From positions 124,001 to 188,000 of the forward strand of contig JADJWL010000025.1 of assembly GCA_016716385.1 (NCBI GenBank): a stretch of DNA of 64,000 bases, in the 5' to 3' direction. The number at the start of each line of letters is the position of its first letter. Position 1 is the stretch's first letter. This DNA is from Bryobacterales bacterium. Its GTDB lineage: Bacteria; Acidobacteriota; Terriglobia; Bryobacterales; Bryobacteraceae. The notes beneath the pieces were generated by a model, which was given only the letters and a program-made list of their open reading frames with translations, ran no database searches and was not told the DNA's origin. Both the position numbers and the translations under genes were made by a program. This document shows, piece by piece, positions 7,845 to 16,209 of the stretch.

Positions 7845-8975
7845 ATGAAACGAGCCGCGAGTTATCTGTTGGCCGGACTCCTGGCCGTTGGGTTCGCCTC
7901 AATGGGTCAGGAAGGTCCGAACCGCGAAGTCCGCGACACCGCCAGGCCCCGCGCCAAGACCGGCAGCGCGCCCGAAGCGGAACTGCCGAAGATCCCGTCG
8001 AAGAAAGGCAAGCGCGCGGCCGACGAGGGAGAACTCGACGCAGGGCTAGCCTCATTCCGGACGGATGCGCAGCTCGTGAACGTGGACGTGGCCGTGCTCG
8101 ACAACAAGGGCCGCTTCATCCCCAACATCCCCCAGGGCAATTTCCGGATTCTGGAAGACGACGTCCCGCAGCAGATCAGCAGCTTCAACATGGGCGAGGC
8201 GCCCATGACGGTTGCGATGGTGATCGAGTTCAGCAACCTGTATCAGCAGTACTGGAGCGAAGGCTGGTATCAGACCCTGATGGCGGCCTACGGCTTTGTC
8301 GAGACGCTGAAGCCCGAGGATTACGTGGCGGTCGTCGCCTACGACCTGCGTCCGGAAATCCTGTCCGATTTCTCCACCGACCGGCGCCAGGCGTACGAAG
8401 CGATGCAACGTCTGCGGATCGCGGCATTCTCGGAGAGCAACCTCTATGACGCCCTTGTTGACACGGCAACGCGTATGGAGGAGATCGAAGGGCGCAAGGC
8501 GATCGTGCTGATTTCTTCCGGGATCGACACGTTCAGCAAACTGACGTTCGACCAGACGCGGAAGTCGCTCCAGGGCGCCGGGGTCCCGATCTATGCAATC
8601 GGGACGCTCCAGGCGCTGCGCGAGTGGATGGATGCGCGCGGCTGGATGGGATCGATCCAGCGCATGGACTTCCTGCAAGCCGACAACCAGCTCCGGACGT
8701 TCGCTAAAGAGACCGGCGGACAGTCGTTCTTCCCGCGCTTCTACGGCGAGTTCGGGAACATCTTCGGCGCCATCCATCACGCTCTGCGGAACCAGTACTC
8801 GATCGGCTACTCGCCGTCGAACACGGCGCGCGACGGCAGCTTCCGCAAGATCAAGGTGCAACTGGTGGATCCGAAGACCAACAAGCCCCTGCGCATCGTC
8901 GACGAGAAGGGCAAGCCGGTGAAGTACCAGATCGTCGCCAAGCAGGGGTACAACGCGCCACGCGAGGTGGAGTAG
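7845..8975 (+). CDS. VWFA-related acidobacterial-type exported protein
   Basis: A 376-residue protein; ATG 7845 is chosen because GGGAG lies seven bases upstream and the N-terminus then forms a signal peptide (MKRAASYLLAGLLAVG). The segment VNVDVAVLDNKGRFIPNIPQGNFRILEDDVPQQI followed by a von Willebrand A fold is the pattern of the VWFA-related family common in Acidobacteria. The metal-site DxSxS motif is replaced by EFSNL, so metal binding at the usual place is doubtful. The end GSFRKIKVQLVD is typical of the family. The role is unknown, presumably extracytoplasmic protein interaction. Confidence 0.82.
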   Translation: MKRAASYLLAGLLAVGFASMGQEGPNREVRDTARPRAKTGSAPEAELPKIPSKKGKRAADEGELDAGLASFRTDAQLVNVDVAVLDNKGRFIPNIPQGNFRILEDDVPQQISSFNMGEAPMTVAMVIEFSNLYQQYWSEGWYQTLMAAYGFVETLKPEDYVAVVAYDLRPEILSDFSTDRRQAYEAMQRLRIAAFSESNLYDALVDTATRMEEIEGRKAIVLISSGIDTFSKLTFDQTRKSLQGAGVPIYAIGTLQALREWMDARGWMGSIQRMDFLQADNQLRTFAKETGGQSFFPRFYGEFGNIFGAIHHALRNQYSIGYSPSNTARDGSFRKIKVQLVDPKTNKPLRIVDEKGKPVKYQIVAKQGYNAPREVE

Positions 8976-9045
8976 GCGCCTAGCGCGCTCTCACCTGCGA
9001 AGTCAAGAAATGGATCTCGCGCGTTTCCAGTCCGATAGAAATTGA

Positions 9046-9075
9046 TTGACAGGGCCGAAAGGCCTCTGTTACGCT
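9046..9075 (+). promoter_or_regulatory. Candidate sigma70 promoter for the receiver gene
   Basis: A perfect -35 box TTGACA (9046-9051) is followed after 18 bases by TACGCT (9070-9075). Transcription would start near 9082, just before ATG 9090. This argues against the upstream TTG at 9042, which lies before the -35 box. Confidence 0.45.
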
Positions 9076-9089
9076 CCGCTAGATTCGCT

Positions 9090-9542
9090 ATGCAAGCTTC
9101 CCGTGCGAAGCGGAGGGTGCCCGCTTCGATCCTTCTCGTAGACGACAACAAGAGCGGCCTGGCCGCAAGGAAGGCGATCCTGGAGGAGCAGTGCTTTCAG
9201 GTAGTGACGGCAGCCAACGGAGACGATGCCCTGGTCCAGTTTGTCTCCGGCAGCTTCGATCTTGTCGTCACCGACTTCAAGATGCCCAAGATGAACGGGA
9301 CCGAGCTGATTCGTCGGCTGCGTGAGGCCCAGCCCGGCGTCAGGATCGTCCTGCTGTCCGGCTGCGTGGCCTCGCACGGTCTTGACGAGGGCTCCACCGG
9401 CGCGGATGTCGTGCTAGCCAAGGGGCCCAACGAAGTGACCCACCTCGTGCGAGCGGTCAACCGGCTGCTGACAAAGCGCACCGCGCGGCGTCCGCCACGG
9501 AAAGCCGGCGGCGCGTCCGAAGCCGGAGCCAAGTCGGCCTGA
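9090..9542 (+). CDS. Single-domain response regulator (CheY-like) with basic tail
   Basis: About 150 residues from ATG 9090; a longer frame begins at TTG 9042 but that lies within or before the candidate promoter. The receiver fold shows ILLVDDN, the phospho-acceptor Asp in VVTDFKMPKMNG and the Lys in VLAKGPN. No output domain follows, only about 25 residues rich in Arg, Lys, Ala and Gly. No kinase is adjacent, so its partner is unknown. The switch Thr/Ser is in LLSGCVAS. Confidence 0.8.
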   Translation: MQASRAKRRVPASILLVDDNKSGLAARKAILEEQCFQVVTAANGDDALVQFVSGSFDLVVTDFKMPKMNGTELIRRLREAQPGVRIVLLSGCVASHGLDEGSTGADVVLAKGPNEVTHLVRAVNRLLTKRTARRPPRKAGGASEAGAKSA

Positions 9543-9564
9543 TCCCCGGCGCTATCATCGAAGC

Positions 9565-11286
9565 ATGAGGCTTGTTGCGGCCGTCCTGGCCGCCTGCGCC
9601 GTCGTTGGGGCGCAGGAGAACTCCCCCGTTGACCGCTGGATCGGAGAGATGACGCTGCGCGAGCGCGTCGCGCAGCTTGTGATTGTCCCTTTCTACGGAG
9701 ACATCCCGCATCCGGCAACGCAGGACTACCAGCGCTTCGTGACGCTGGTTTCCGAGACACGCGTCGGCGGACTCATCCTGATCAACCGCCTGCGCAACCG
9801 CTCGCTCAAGCGTGCTGAGCCGTACGGCGCAGCGGCGTTTCTCAACCGCATGCAGCGCCTGGCGAAGGTGCCTCTCATCGTGGGTGCGGACTTCGAACGC
9901 GGCGCGTCGATGCGCGTCGATGACATGACGCCGTTCCCCCACGCGATGGCGTTTGGCGCGACAGGCGATCCCGCGCTGACGCGCTATCTCGGCGAAGCCA
10001 CGGCGCGGGAGGCGCGCGCCCTCGGCTACCACTGGATGTTCGTTCCGGTGGCCGACGTCAACAACAACCCAGACAACCCAGTAATCAACATCCGCTCGTT
10101 CGGCGAGGATCCGTCGGCCGTCAGCGCGCACGTCCGCGCCTTCGTCGAAGGCACGCGCGCCAATCCCGCCAACCAAGTCCTGACGACCGTGAAACACTTC
10201 CCCGGACATGGCGACACAAGCATTGACTCGCACCTGAACCTGGCGACCACACCGGCCGATCCGGCACGCCTGGAGGCCGTGGAACTGGCGCCGTTCCGGG
10301 AGGGGATCGCGGCGGGAGTGGACGCGGTGATGACTGCGCATCTGGCCGTCCCTTCGTTGACCCCGCCGGACCTGCCCGCGACGCTCGCTCCACAGATCCT
10401 CACCGGCTTGTTGCGCGAGCGGCTCGGCTTTACCGGACTGGTCGTCACCGACGCTCTCGACATGAAGGGAGTTGCCAGAGGATTCACGCCGGGCGACGCG
10501 GCGGTGCTCGCTCTCGAAGCGGGCGCGGATGTGCTGCTCATGCCGCCGGATCCCGACGCCGCGATCTCCGCCGTGGTGGTGGCGATCGAGAGCGGGCGGA
10601 TCTCCGAGGCCAGGCTCAATGCCAGCCTCGCCAGGCTGCTCGCGGCCAAGGTGCGCCTGGGCCTGCACGAGGAACGCTACGTGAACATCGAAGAGGCAGT
10701 CGCCGTGGTGGAGGATCCCGCCGCCCTGGCGCGCGCCCGCGAGATCGCCGAACGGGCGGTCACGCTCGTTCGCAACGAGGGAGCGCTCCTGCCCCTCCGG
10801 CCGCGCGGCGGCGCGTGTTTCATCGTGCTGAACGAGAGCCGGTACAACGTCACGCAGGGCATCGCGTTCGTCGATGAGGTGGGCCGCATCGACCCGCGCG
10901 CGAGCGTCGTGTCGCTGGATCCGCAGATGCCGCAGGCGGACCTCGACGCCGCGGCGGCGCAGGCGGCCCAGTGCCCCAAGGTCGTTGTCGTGGCGTTCAC
11001 GAACCTGGCGAAATACGCAAACGGCGGGCCGCTACCGGGACGATTCCCCGCCCTGCTGACGAAGATCGTGGCCGGGACACGCCCGGTGGCGCTCGTCTCG
11101 CTCGGCAACCCGTATCTGGTGCGGCACGCTCCCGGAGTGAAGGCGTATGTGGCGGCGTTCAGCCCCGTGCCGCCGTCGGAGACCGCGGCGGCCCGCGCGC
11201 TGTTCGGTGAGATTCCTTTGCAAGGCCGTCTGCCGGTTTCCATTCCCGGCGTGGCGGAGCGTGGCACAATGAGGGCGAACCCATGA
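9565..11286 (+). CDS. Glycoside hydrolase family 3 protein, NagZ-like, exported
   Basis: A 573-residue protein with a short signal peptide (MRLVAAVLAACAVVGAQ). KHFPGHGDTSIDSHLNL contains the Asp/His loop that acts as acid/base in the beta-N-acetylhexosaminidase branch of GH3, and VVTDALDMKGV holds the nucleophile Asp. An additional C-terminal domain of about 200 residues makes it longer than cytoplasmic NagZ. It probably removes N-acetylhexosamine from peptidoglycan or chitin-like glycans outside the cytoplasm (inference). The stop overlaps the start of the next gene by four bases. Confidence 0.85.
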   Translation: MRLVAAVLAACAVVGAQENSPVDRWIGEMTLRERVAQLVIVPFYGDIPHPATQDYQRFVTLVSETRVGGLILINRLRNRSLKRAEPYGAAAFLNRMQRLAKVPLIVGADFERGASMRVDDMTPFPHAMAFGATGDPALTRYLGEATAREARALGYHWMFVPVADVNNNPDNPVINIRSFGEDPSAVSAHVRAFVEGTRANPANQVLTTVKHFPGHGDTSIDSHLNLATTPADPARLEAVELAPFREGIAAGVDAVMTAHLAVPSLTPPDLPATLAPQILTGLLRERLGFTGLVVTDALDMKGVARGFTPGDAAVLALEAGADVLLMPPDPDAAISAVVVAIESGRISEARLNASLARLLAAKVRLGLHEERYVNIEEAVAVVEDPAALARAREIAERAVTLVRNEGALLPLRPRGGACFIVLNESRYNVTQGIAFVDEVGRIDPRASVVSLDPQMPQADLDAAAAQAAQCPKVVVVAFTNLAKYANGGPLPGRFPALLTKIVAGTRPVALVSLGNPYLVRHAPGVKAYVAAFSPVPPSETAAARALFGEIPLQGRLPVSIPGVAERGTMRANP

Positions 11287-11981
11287 TCGACATCACCTGG
11301 CTTGGACACGGTACGTTTCAACTGCGCCTGGAAAGCGGCGCGGTGCTCCTGATCGACCCCTGGATCAACGGCAACCCGAAGTACCCCGCGGGCTTCGAAA
11401 TCGAGCGCGTGGACACGATGCTGCTCACGCATGGCCACTTCGACCACGTCGCTGACGCCGTGGCGATCGCCAGGCGATTCAACCCCGCCGTCATCTCCAA
11501 TTACGAGGTGGCGCACTGGCTGGAATCGAAGGGCGTGGGGCAGACCACCGGCATGAACAAGGGCGGTTCGACCCAGGCGCATGAGGTGAAGGTCACGATG
11601 ACCCATGCCATTCACAGTTCGGGCATCGTCGACGACGGCCGCATGATCTACGGCGGCGAACCGGCGGGTTTCGTGCTGCGCTGGGAGGACGGCCGCAGCC
11701 TCTATTTCGCCGGCGACACCAACGTGTTCTCCGACATGGCGCTCATTCGCGAGCTGTACAAGCCGCGCCTGGCGTTTCTGCCTATCGGCGATCTTTTCAC
11801 AATGGGACCCGACGAAGCAGCGATGGCGTGCCGGCTCCTGAAGCCGTCGCAGGTGATCCCGATGCATTTCGGCACATTCCCGCCGCTCACGGGCCGGCCC
11901 GCCGATGTCGCCGAGCGGCTGAAGGACCAGCCGGAAACCACAATCTGGGAACTGGAACCGGGCCAGCCCGTCCAATGGTAG
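11283..11981 (+). CDS. UPF0173 metal-dependent hydrolase (metallo-beta-lactamase fold)
   Basis: A 232-residue cytoplasmic protein. ITWLGHGTF, LLTHGHFDHVAD (the HxHxDH zinc site), YFAGDTNVFSDM and VIPMHFGTFP are the metal-binding blocks of this subgroup of the lactamase superfamily. The substrate is not known. Its ATG overlaps the GH3 stop (ATGA), so translation is coupled. The next gene begins immediately after its stop. Confidence 0.88.
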   Translation: MIDITWLGHGTFQLRLESGAVLLIDPWINGNPKYPAGFEIERVDTMLLTHGHFDHVADAVAIARRFNPAVISNYEVAHWLESKGVGQTTGMNKGGSTQAHEVKVTMTHAIHSSGIVDDGRMIYGGEPAGFVLRWEDGRSLYFAGDTNVFSDMALIRELYKPRLAFLPIGDLFTMGPDEAAMACRLLKPSQVIPMHFGTFPPLTGRPADVAERLKDQPETTIWELEPGQPVQW

Positions 11982-12725
11982 ATGAGGCGCTGTTGTGCGG
12001 TCGCGCTTGGGTACTGGCTGGCGGCGGGAACCGTCGCGGCCGGCTCACTGCTCTCGCGCGCGGACATCACGACACCGGCCCCGCTGCCTGACGGCAGCCT
12101 GCTGATCGTCGGATTCCTTGGCGGCTGGGAAGACTGGGATCACCCGAAGCGGTCGGTTCGAAAGCTCGCGTTGAAGCTGAAGGATTCCCTCGGCGAAGGC
12201 GTCTATGTCGAGACTGCCGGGAACCGCTCCCGCCGTACCGTGCGCAACTTCATCAGGGAGGCGCTCGACCGCAACAGCGACGGTGTTCTGCAGGCGGACG
12301 AGGCCGCGGCGGCGCAGATTATCTGCTACGGCCAAAGCCTGGGCGGCTCGGCATGCGTCCATCTGGCTCGCGACCTCGAGCGCTGGAACGTGCCGGTCCG
12401 CCTGACGGTGCAGATCGATAGCGTCGGGCGGCGCGACGATGTCATCCCCGGCAACGTGAAGCGCGCCGTCAATCTCTACCAGGCCGACCCCGGACCCATT
12501 CGCGGCTGCCGTGAGATTCGCGCGGCCGACCCGTCGCGGACCAGGATCCTGGCCAACCTGCGCCACACCTACCTGTTCCGCGACATCGATATGGCGGACT
12601 ACCCGGCGCCGGCGCGCCTGTTGAAGCTCTCGCACTTCAAGATGGACAGCGACCCGCTCGTGTGGGCGGAAGTTGAAGCCTTCATCCGCGCCGAGATCCT
12701 GCTGTGGCGGGCGCTAGGCAATTAG
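11982..12725 (+). CDS. Exported alpha/beta-hydrolase-like protein with an EF-hand loop
   Basis: A 247-residue protein with an N-terminal signal or anchor. CYGQSLGGSA is a nucleophile-elbow-like GxSxGG motif (Ser about 119). Just before it, DRNSDGVLQADE (about 96-107) has Asp, Asn, Asp, Gly and Glu at positions 1, 3, 5, 6 and 12, a canonical calcium EF-hand loop. A C-terminal His (LSHFK) could complete a catalytic triad, but I cannot place the acid. Function unknown; lipase/esterase-like is inferred. It converges with the archaemetzincin gene, overlapping by 12 bases. Confidence 0.65.
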   Translation: MRRCCAVALGYWLAAGTVAAGSLLSRADITTPAPLPDGSLLIVGFLGGWEDWDHPKRSVRKLALKLKDSLGEGVYVETAGNRSRRTVRNFIREALDRNSDGVLQADEAAAAQIICYGQSLGGSACVHLARDLERWNVPVRLTVQIDSVGRRDDVIPGNVKRAVNLYQADPGPIRGCREIRAADPSRTRILANLRHTYLFRDIDMADYPAPARLLKLSHFKMDSDPLVWAEVEAFIRAEILLWRALGN

Positions 12726-13238
12726 CTTCCTGCAAGCGGCACAGAACCCGGCGGATTTGAGGTCCACACGGTCGATGGCGTGATTGGATGCCATCACACA
12801 GCGCCAGTCCATGCAATGGCGCAGTCCAAAGGTGTGTCCGAGCTCGTGGACTGCCTCTTTTTCGAGACGGTCCTGCAGGACATCCTCGCGGGCTGGCAGC
12901 CCGTAGAACTCCTCGCGCAGCCGGTGCATGGAGACGATCGCGCAGGGACCGCCAAGCTGCGCCTCGCCATAGACGAAGGTGAGGATGGGCACGAACAGGT
13001 CGTGTTCGGTCACTGCCAGCAGCCGGCCACGCTCGCCATGAGTGCGCGCCAGGACGTCCAGCAGGGCGGTGGAATGGTACTGGCCGCGGCGCGGCTCGTG
13101 TGCGAACGATGCGTCGATTGTCTCTTCGAGAACATCGCAGGAGAGGCGTAGGCGGCGGGCCAGCCGCGCGGCCAGGCTGTCCAGAGGCGCCAGGTCGAGC
13201 GGCCCAACGCGCATCAAACGCAGCCGCTCGCCGTTCAC
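12714..13238 (-). CDS. amzA: Archaemetzincin family zinc metalloprotease
   Basis: A 174-residue protein from GTG 13238, whose GTGA overlaps the stop of the regulator gene; the frame extends upstream to 13499 but that is antisense-like filler inside the regulator. HELGHTFGLRHC is the HExxHxxGx3C motif, followed by a Cys four residues on, then CVM and a final CAAC, together the double-zinc signature of archaemetzincins (family spacing is usually 17 before the last pair; here it is 16). The family cleaves peptides; physiological substrates in bacteria are not known. Position as the last gene of a redox and two-component operon is unusual. Confidence 0.88.
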   Translation of the reverse strand: MNGERLRLMRVGPLDLAPLDSLAARLARRLRLSCDVLEETIDASFAHEPRRGQYHSTALLDVLARTHGERGRLLAVTEHDLFVPILTFVYGEAQLGGPCAIVSMHRLREEFYGLPAREDVLQDRLEKEAVHELGHTFGLRHCMDWRCVMASNHAIDRVDLKSAGFCAACRKLIA

Positions 13239-14569
13239 TTCAATCCGTACCGCTTCAGTTTGTTGTAGAGCGTCGTGCGGTCGATATCGAGAACACGGGC
13301 AGCCCGCGAGTGGTTGCCGCCGCACTCGCGGTACACGCGCTCGATGTGCACGCGCTCGATCTCCGCCAGTGACCGCCCGTTCGGCGCCTCGCCCTGTTCG
13401 AGGCGGAAGGAGAAGTCCGCCGGAGTGAGCTCCGGTCCGCGGCACACGACCATGGCCCGCTCCACGGCATTCTCCAGTTCGCGGACGTTGCCCGGCCAAT
13501 GATGATTGACCAGCAGATCCATGGCTTCCGTCGAGATACGGGGCGGTTCGGGCCGGTTGGTGGCGGCGCAGATCTTCCGCACAAAATGGTCTGCCAGTAA
13601 CGGAATGTCCTCGCGCCGCTGGCGCAGAGAAGGCATGTCGATGGCAAAGACGTGCAGGCGGTAATACAGGTCGGGACGGAAGGTTCCGGCCTTCACGAGC
13701 GCTGGCAGCTCCTTGTTCGTCGCCGCGACGCAGCGGAAGTCGACCTTCACGGCCTGCGTGCCCCCGACGCGGACGATCTCCTTTTCCTGCAGAACGCGCA
13801 GGAGGTCCGTCTGCGTTCGCAGGCTGATGTCGCTGATCTCATCGAGGAACACTGTGCCGCCGTCGGCCGCCTCGAACTTTCCCTTCTTGCGGTACTGCGC
13901 GCCAGTGAAGGCGCCCTTCTCGTGCCCGAACAGCTCGCTCTCGAGCAGCGTCTCCGTCAGAGCGCCGCAGTGGATCACGACCATCGGCATGTGGCGGCGG
14001 ACACTGTTGGCGTGGATCGCACGCGCCACGACCTCTTTGCCCGTCCCGCTCTCGCCGGTGATGAGCACGGTGGCGTCAGTCGGCGCGACCATTGCGACGA
14101 GTTCAGATACCCGCTTCATCGCCGGGCTCTTGCCGACGAGATCGACCGGCGAGGCTTCGGCGATGTTCTCGCGCAGGCGTTCCACCTCGCGTTTGGCGCG
14201 CTGATGCTCCAGCGCCCGCGTCACCAGGTGAGACAGCTCATCCGGATCGACGGGCTTGGTGATGTAATCATAGGCTCCGCCCTTAAGCGCCTGCACGGCC
14301 GTGTCGACCGTGGCATAGCCGGTCATGATGACGATCGCCAGATCCGGCACGGCTTCCTTAAGACGCCGCTGCAGTTCCATGCCGTCCATGCCTGGCATCT
14401 TGATGTCGAGCAGGGCAAGGTCCCACTCACCGGTCACGACCGCTTCCAGCGCTTCCCTCCCTCCCGCGACGGCGTGAACGTCGTAGCCTTCGAGAGTGAA
14501 CCAGCGCGCCAGCGAGTCGCGTACCACCAGCTCGTCATCGACAATCAGGATTCTGCCTCTCGTATTCAT
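13235..14569 (-). CDS. Sigma54-dependent response regulator, NtrC family
   Basis: A 444-residue activator. The receiver has ILIVDDE, the phospho-acceptor Asp about 55 in LLDIKMPGMDG and Lys in ITKPVD. The AAA+ domain shows GESGTGKE, the sigma54-contact loop GAFTGA and the Walker B VFLDEI. A Fis-type helix-turn-helix (GGNHSRAARVLDIDRTTLYNKL) ends the protein. It starts with ATG overlapping the kinase stop (ATGA), so the upstream kinase is its partner. It would activate RpoN promoters; I found no clear -24/-12 element upstream of this operon. Confidence 0.93.
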   Translation of the reverse strand: MNTRGRILIVDDELVVRDSLARWFTLEGYDVHAVAGGREALEAVVTGEWDLALLDIKMPGMDGMELQRRLKEAVPDLAIVIMTGYATVDTAVQALKGGAYDYITKPVDPDELSHLVTRALEHQRAKREVERLRENIAEASPVDLVGKSPAMKRVSELVAMVAPTDATVLITGESGTGKEVVARAIHANSVRRHMPMVVIHCGALTETLLESELFGHEKGAFTGAQYRKKGKFEAADGGTVFLDEISDISLRTQTDLLRVLQEKEIVRVGGTQAVKVDFRCVAATNKELPALVKAGTFRPDLYYRLHVFAIDMPSLRQRREDIPLLADHFVRKICAATNRPEPPRISTEAMDLLVNHHWPGNVRELENAVERAMVVCRGPELTPADFSFRLEQGEAPNGRSLAEIERVHIERVYRECGGNHSRAARVLDIDRTTLYNKLKRYGLK

Positions 14570-16209
14570 GCCGTCTCCTGCTCGACCGCGGTGGCGGGAA
14601 CGGTTTCGGGGGGAGGCGTCAGGGGCAGTCCGATCGTGAAGACCGTTCCCTGTCCTGGCGCCGACTCCACGCCGATTGTGCCGCCGTGACGATCCACGAT
14701 GCTCTTGGCCACGGCAAGGCCCAGCCCGGTGCCGTGGTCGTCTTCCTTGGTGGTGAAGAAAGGTTCGAAAATCTGTGGCAGGTCCTCAGCGGGAATCCCG
14801 GTTCCGCTGTCCCGGACGACCACGGTCACGCCATCGCCGTTCCGGCGGGTCGTGACGGTGAGTTCACCCCCCGATGGCATCGCGTCGCAGGCGTTCACAA
14901 GCAGCGCCAGCAATACCTGCTGGATCTGTCCGGCCTCGCAATGCACTTCCGGCAGATCCTCGGCCAGATCCTTGCCCAGGAAGATACCCTGCATTTCGGC
15001 GCGATGCTGCACAAGCTTCGCCGACCGGCGCACCAATTCGTTGATATCCGCCAGCGCGAGCTGCCGCGGCGACTGCCGGGCGAACGACAGGAGGTTGCGC
15101 ATGATCTCGCCGCAGCGTTTGCTCTCCCGCTCCACCACGCGCAACTGGTCAATCAGCCGCTCCCGCGCTTCCGGAGACACTTCGCCGGCTTCGAGATCGC
15201 GCAGGCTGAGACGGGCATAGGTGAGGATGCCGAATAGCGGATTGTTCACTTCGTGCGCCACCGTGGCCGCCAGCTTGCCCAGTGACGCCAGCCGTTCGCT
15301 GCCGAACAGGAACGTTTGCGTGCGCTCAAGCTCGCGTGTCTTGGTCTCGACGTTCTCTTCGAGCGTCTCGGCGCGGCGTTCGATCTGGCGGTAGGCGGCG
15401 GAGAGCCGCGACGTCATTTCGTTAAACGCCACCGCCAGGCGCCCCAGTTCATCGCTCGAGCGAGGAGTGAGCCGGTGGTCCAGATTGCCGGCGGCGACCT
15501 TCGCCGCACCGGTGGTCAGCTCCTTCACCGGTCGATGCACCACTCGCCAGACGAAGATCAGACTCGCCGCCGAGAGAAGGATGATCGCCAGGATCGAGAA
15601 AAGCAGCACCAGTTCCCGCTGCCGCGCGGACTGGACATCCACGGCAGCCAGAGAGAGTTGAGCGTCGATCACACCCAGTACCTGCTGAGATGCCGGATGG
15701 GCGTGGCAGGGCGCGTCGGAGCAACTGGGTTCGTTCTCGATCGGCCGGATCACGGCAAGGACACGCTCGCCGGCGCCATTGACGAAGATGCGCGCCCGGT
15801 CGGGGCGCGGCAGGCGCGTGAGGGGCTCGGCGTGGGCATGGCACATGTAGCAGGCCTCGGCGTCCTTGTCCACCGAAGTGCCGACTTCTTCGAGCAGCGT
15901 GGAGAACTGGATCTGTCCCTCGCCGTTGAAGATGCGGACAACGTTAATGCCCGGCTCGCTCCCGATGTCGCGGATCGTCTGGTACAGCGCCTCGCGATCG
16001 TTGTGCAGCATCTGGAAGCGGGTCGAGCGGCGGATGATGTCGCTGACGCGATCCGCCGAGGCGAAGATCAATTCCTCGGCGCCCTGTCGCTGCAGGCGCA
16101 GGTTTACCCAGCCGAACAGCGCCGACACAATGACGGCGCTGGGCAGCAGGCACAATGCGAGCTTGGCGGCCAGCCCAAAGCGAAAGCGCGGGTCATTCTC
16201 CGTGCGCAT
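14566..16209 (-). CDS. Membrane histidine kinase with periplasmic c-type-heme-like motifs
   Basis: A 547-residue kinase. Helices lie at about 12-32 and 200-222, enclosing a periplasmic domain of about 165 residues. That domain contains ACYMCH (Cys 120, Cys 123, His 124), a standard CxxCH heme c motif, and CSDAPCH (Cys 163, Cys 168, His 169), a CxxxxCH variant. A HAMP linker, a coiled coil, the phospho-accepting His in TVAHEVNNP (about 319) and the N, G1 and G2 boxes follow. It probably senses a redox state or gas through heme (inference). It overlaps the NrfD gene by 17 bases and the regulator by four. Confidence 0.88.
   Translation of the reverse strand: MRTENDPRFRFGLAAKLALCLLPSAVIVSALFGWVNLRLQRQGAEELIFASADRVSDIIRRSTRFQMLHNDREALYQTIRDIGSEPGINVVRIFNGEGQIQFSTLLEEVGTSVDKDAEACYMCHAHAEPLTRLPRPDRARIFVNGAGERVLAVIRPIENEPSCSDAPCHAHPASQQVLGVIDAQLSLAAVDVQSARQRELVLLFSILAIILLSAASLIFVWRVVHRPVKELTTGAAKVAAGNLDHRLTPRSSDELGRLAVAFNEMTSRLSAAYRQIERRAETLEENVETKTRELERTQTFLFGSERLASLGKLAATVAHEVNNPLFGILTYARLSLRDLEAGEVSPEARERLIDQLRVVERESKRCGEIMRNLLSFARQSPRQLALADINELVRRSAKLVQHRAEMQGIFLGKDLAEDLPEVHCEAGQIQQVLLALLVNACDAMPSGGELTVTTRRNGDGVTVVVRDSGTGIPAEDLPQIFEPFFTTKEDDHGTGLGLAVAKSIVDRHGGTIGVESAPGQGTVFTIGLPLTPPPETVPATAVEQETA

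Noticed and set aside
9457..10668. 403-residue open frame on the minus strand
   Set aside because: Antisense to the GH3 gene with all its catalytic motifs; no family signature of its own.
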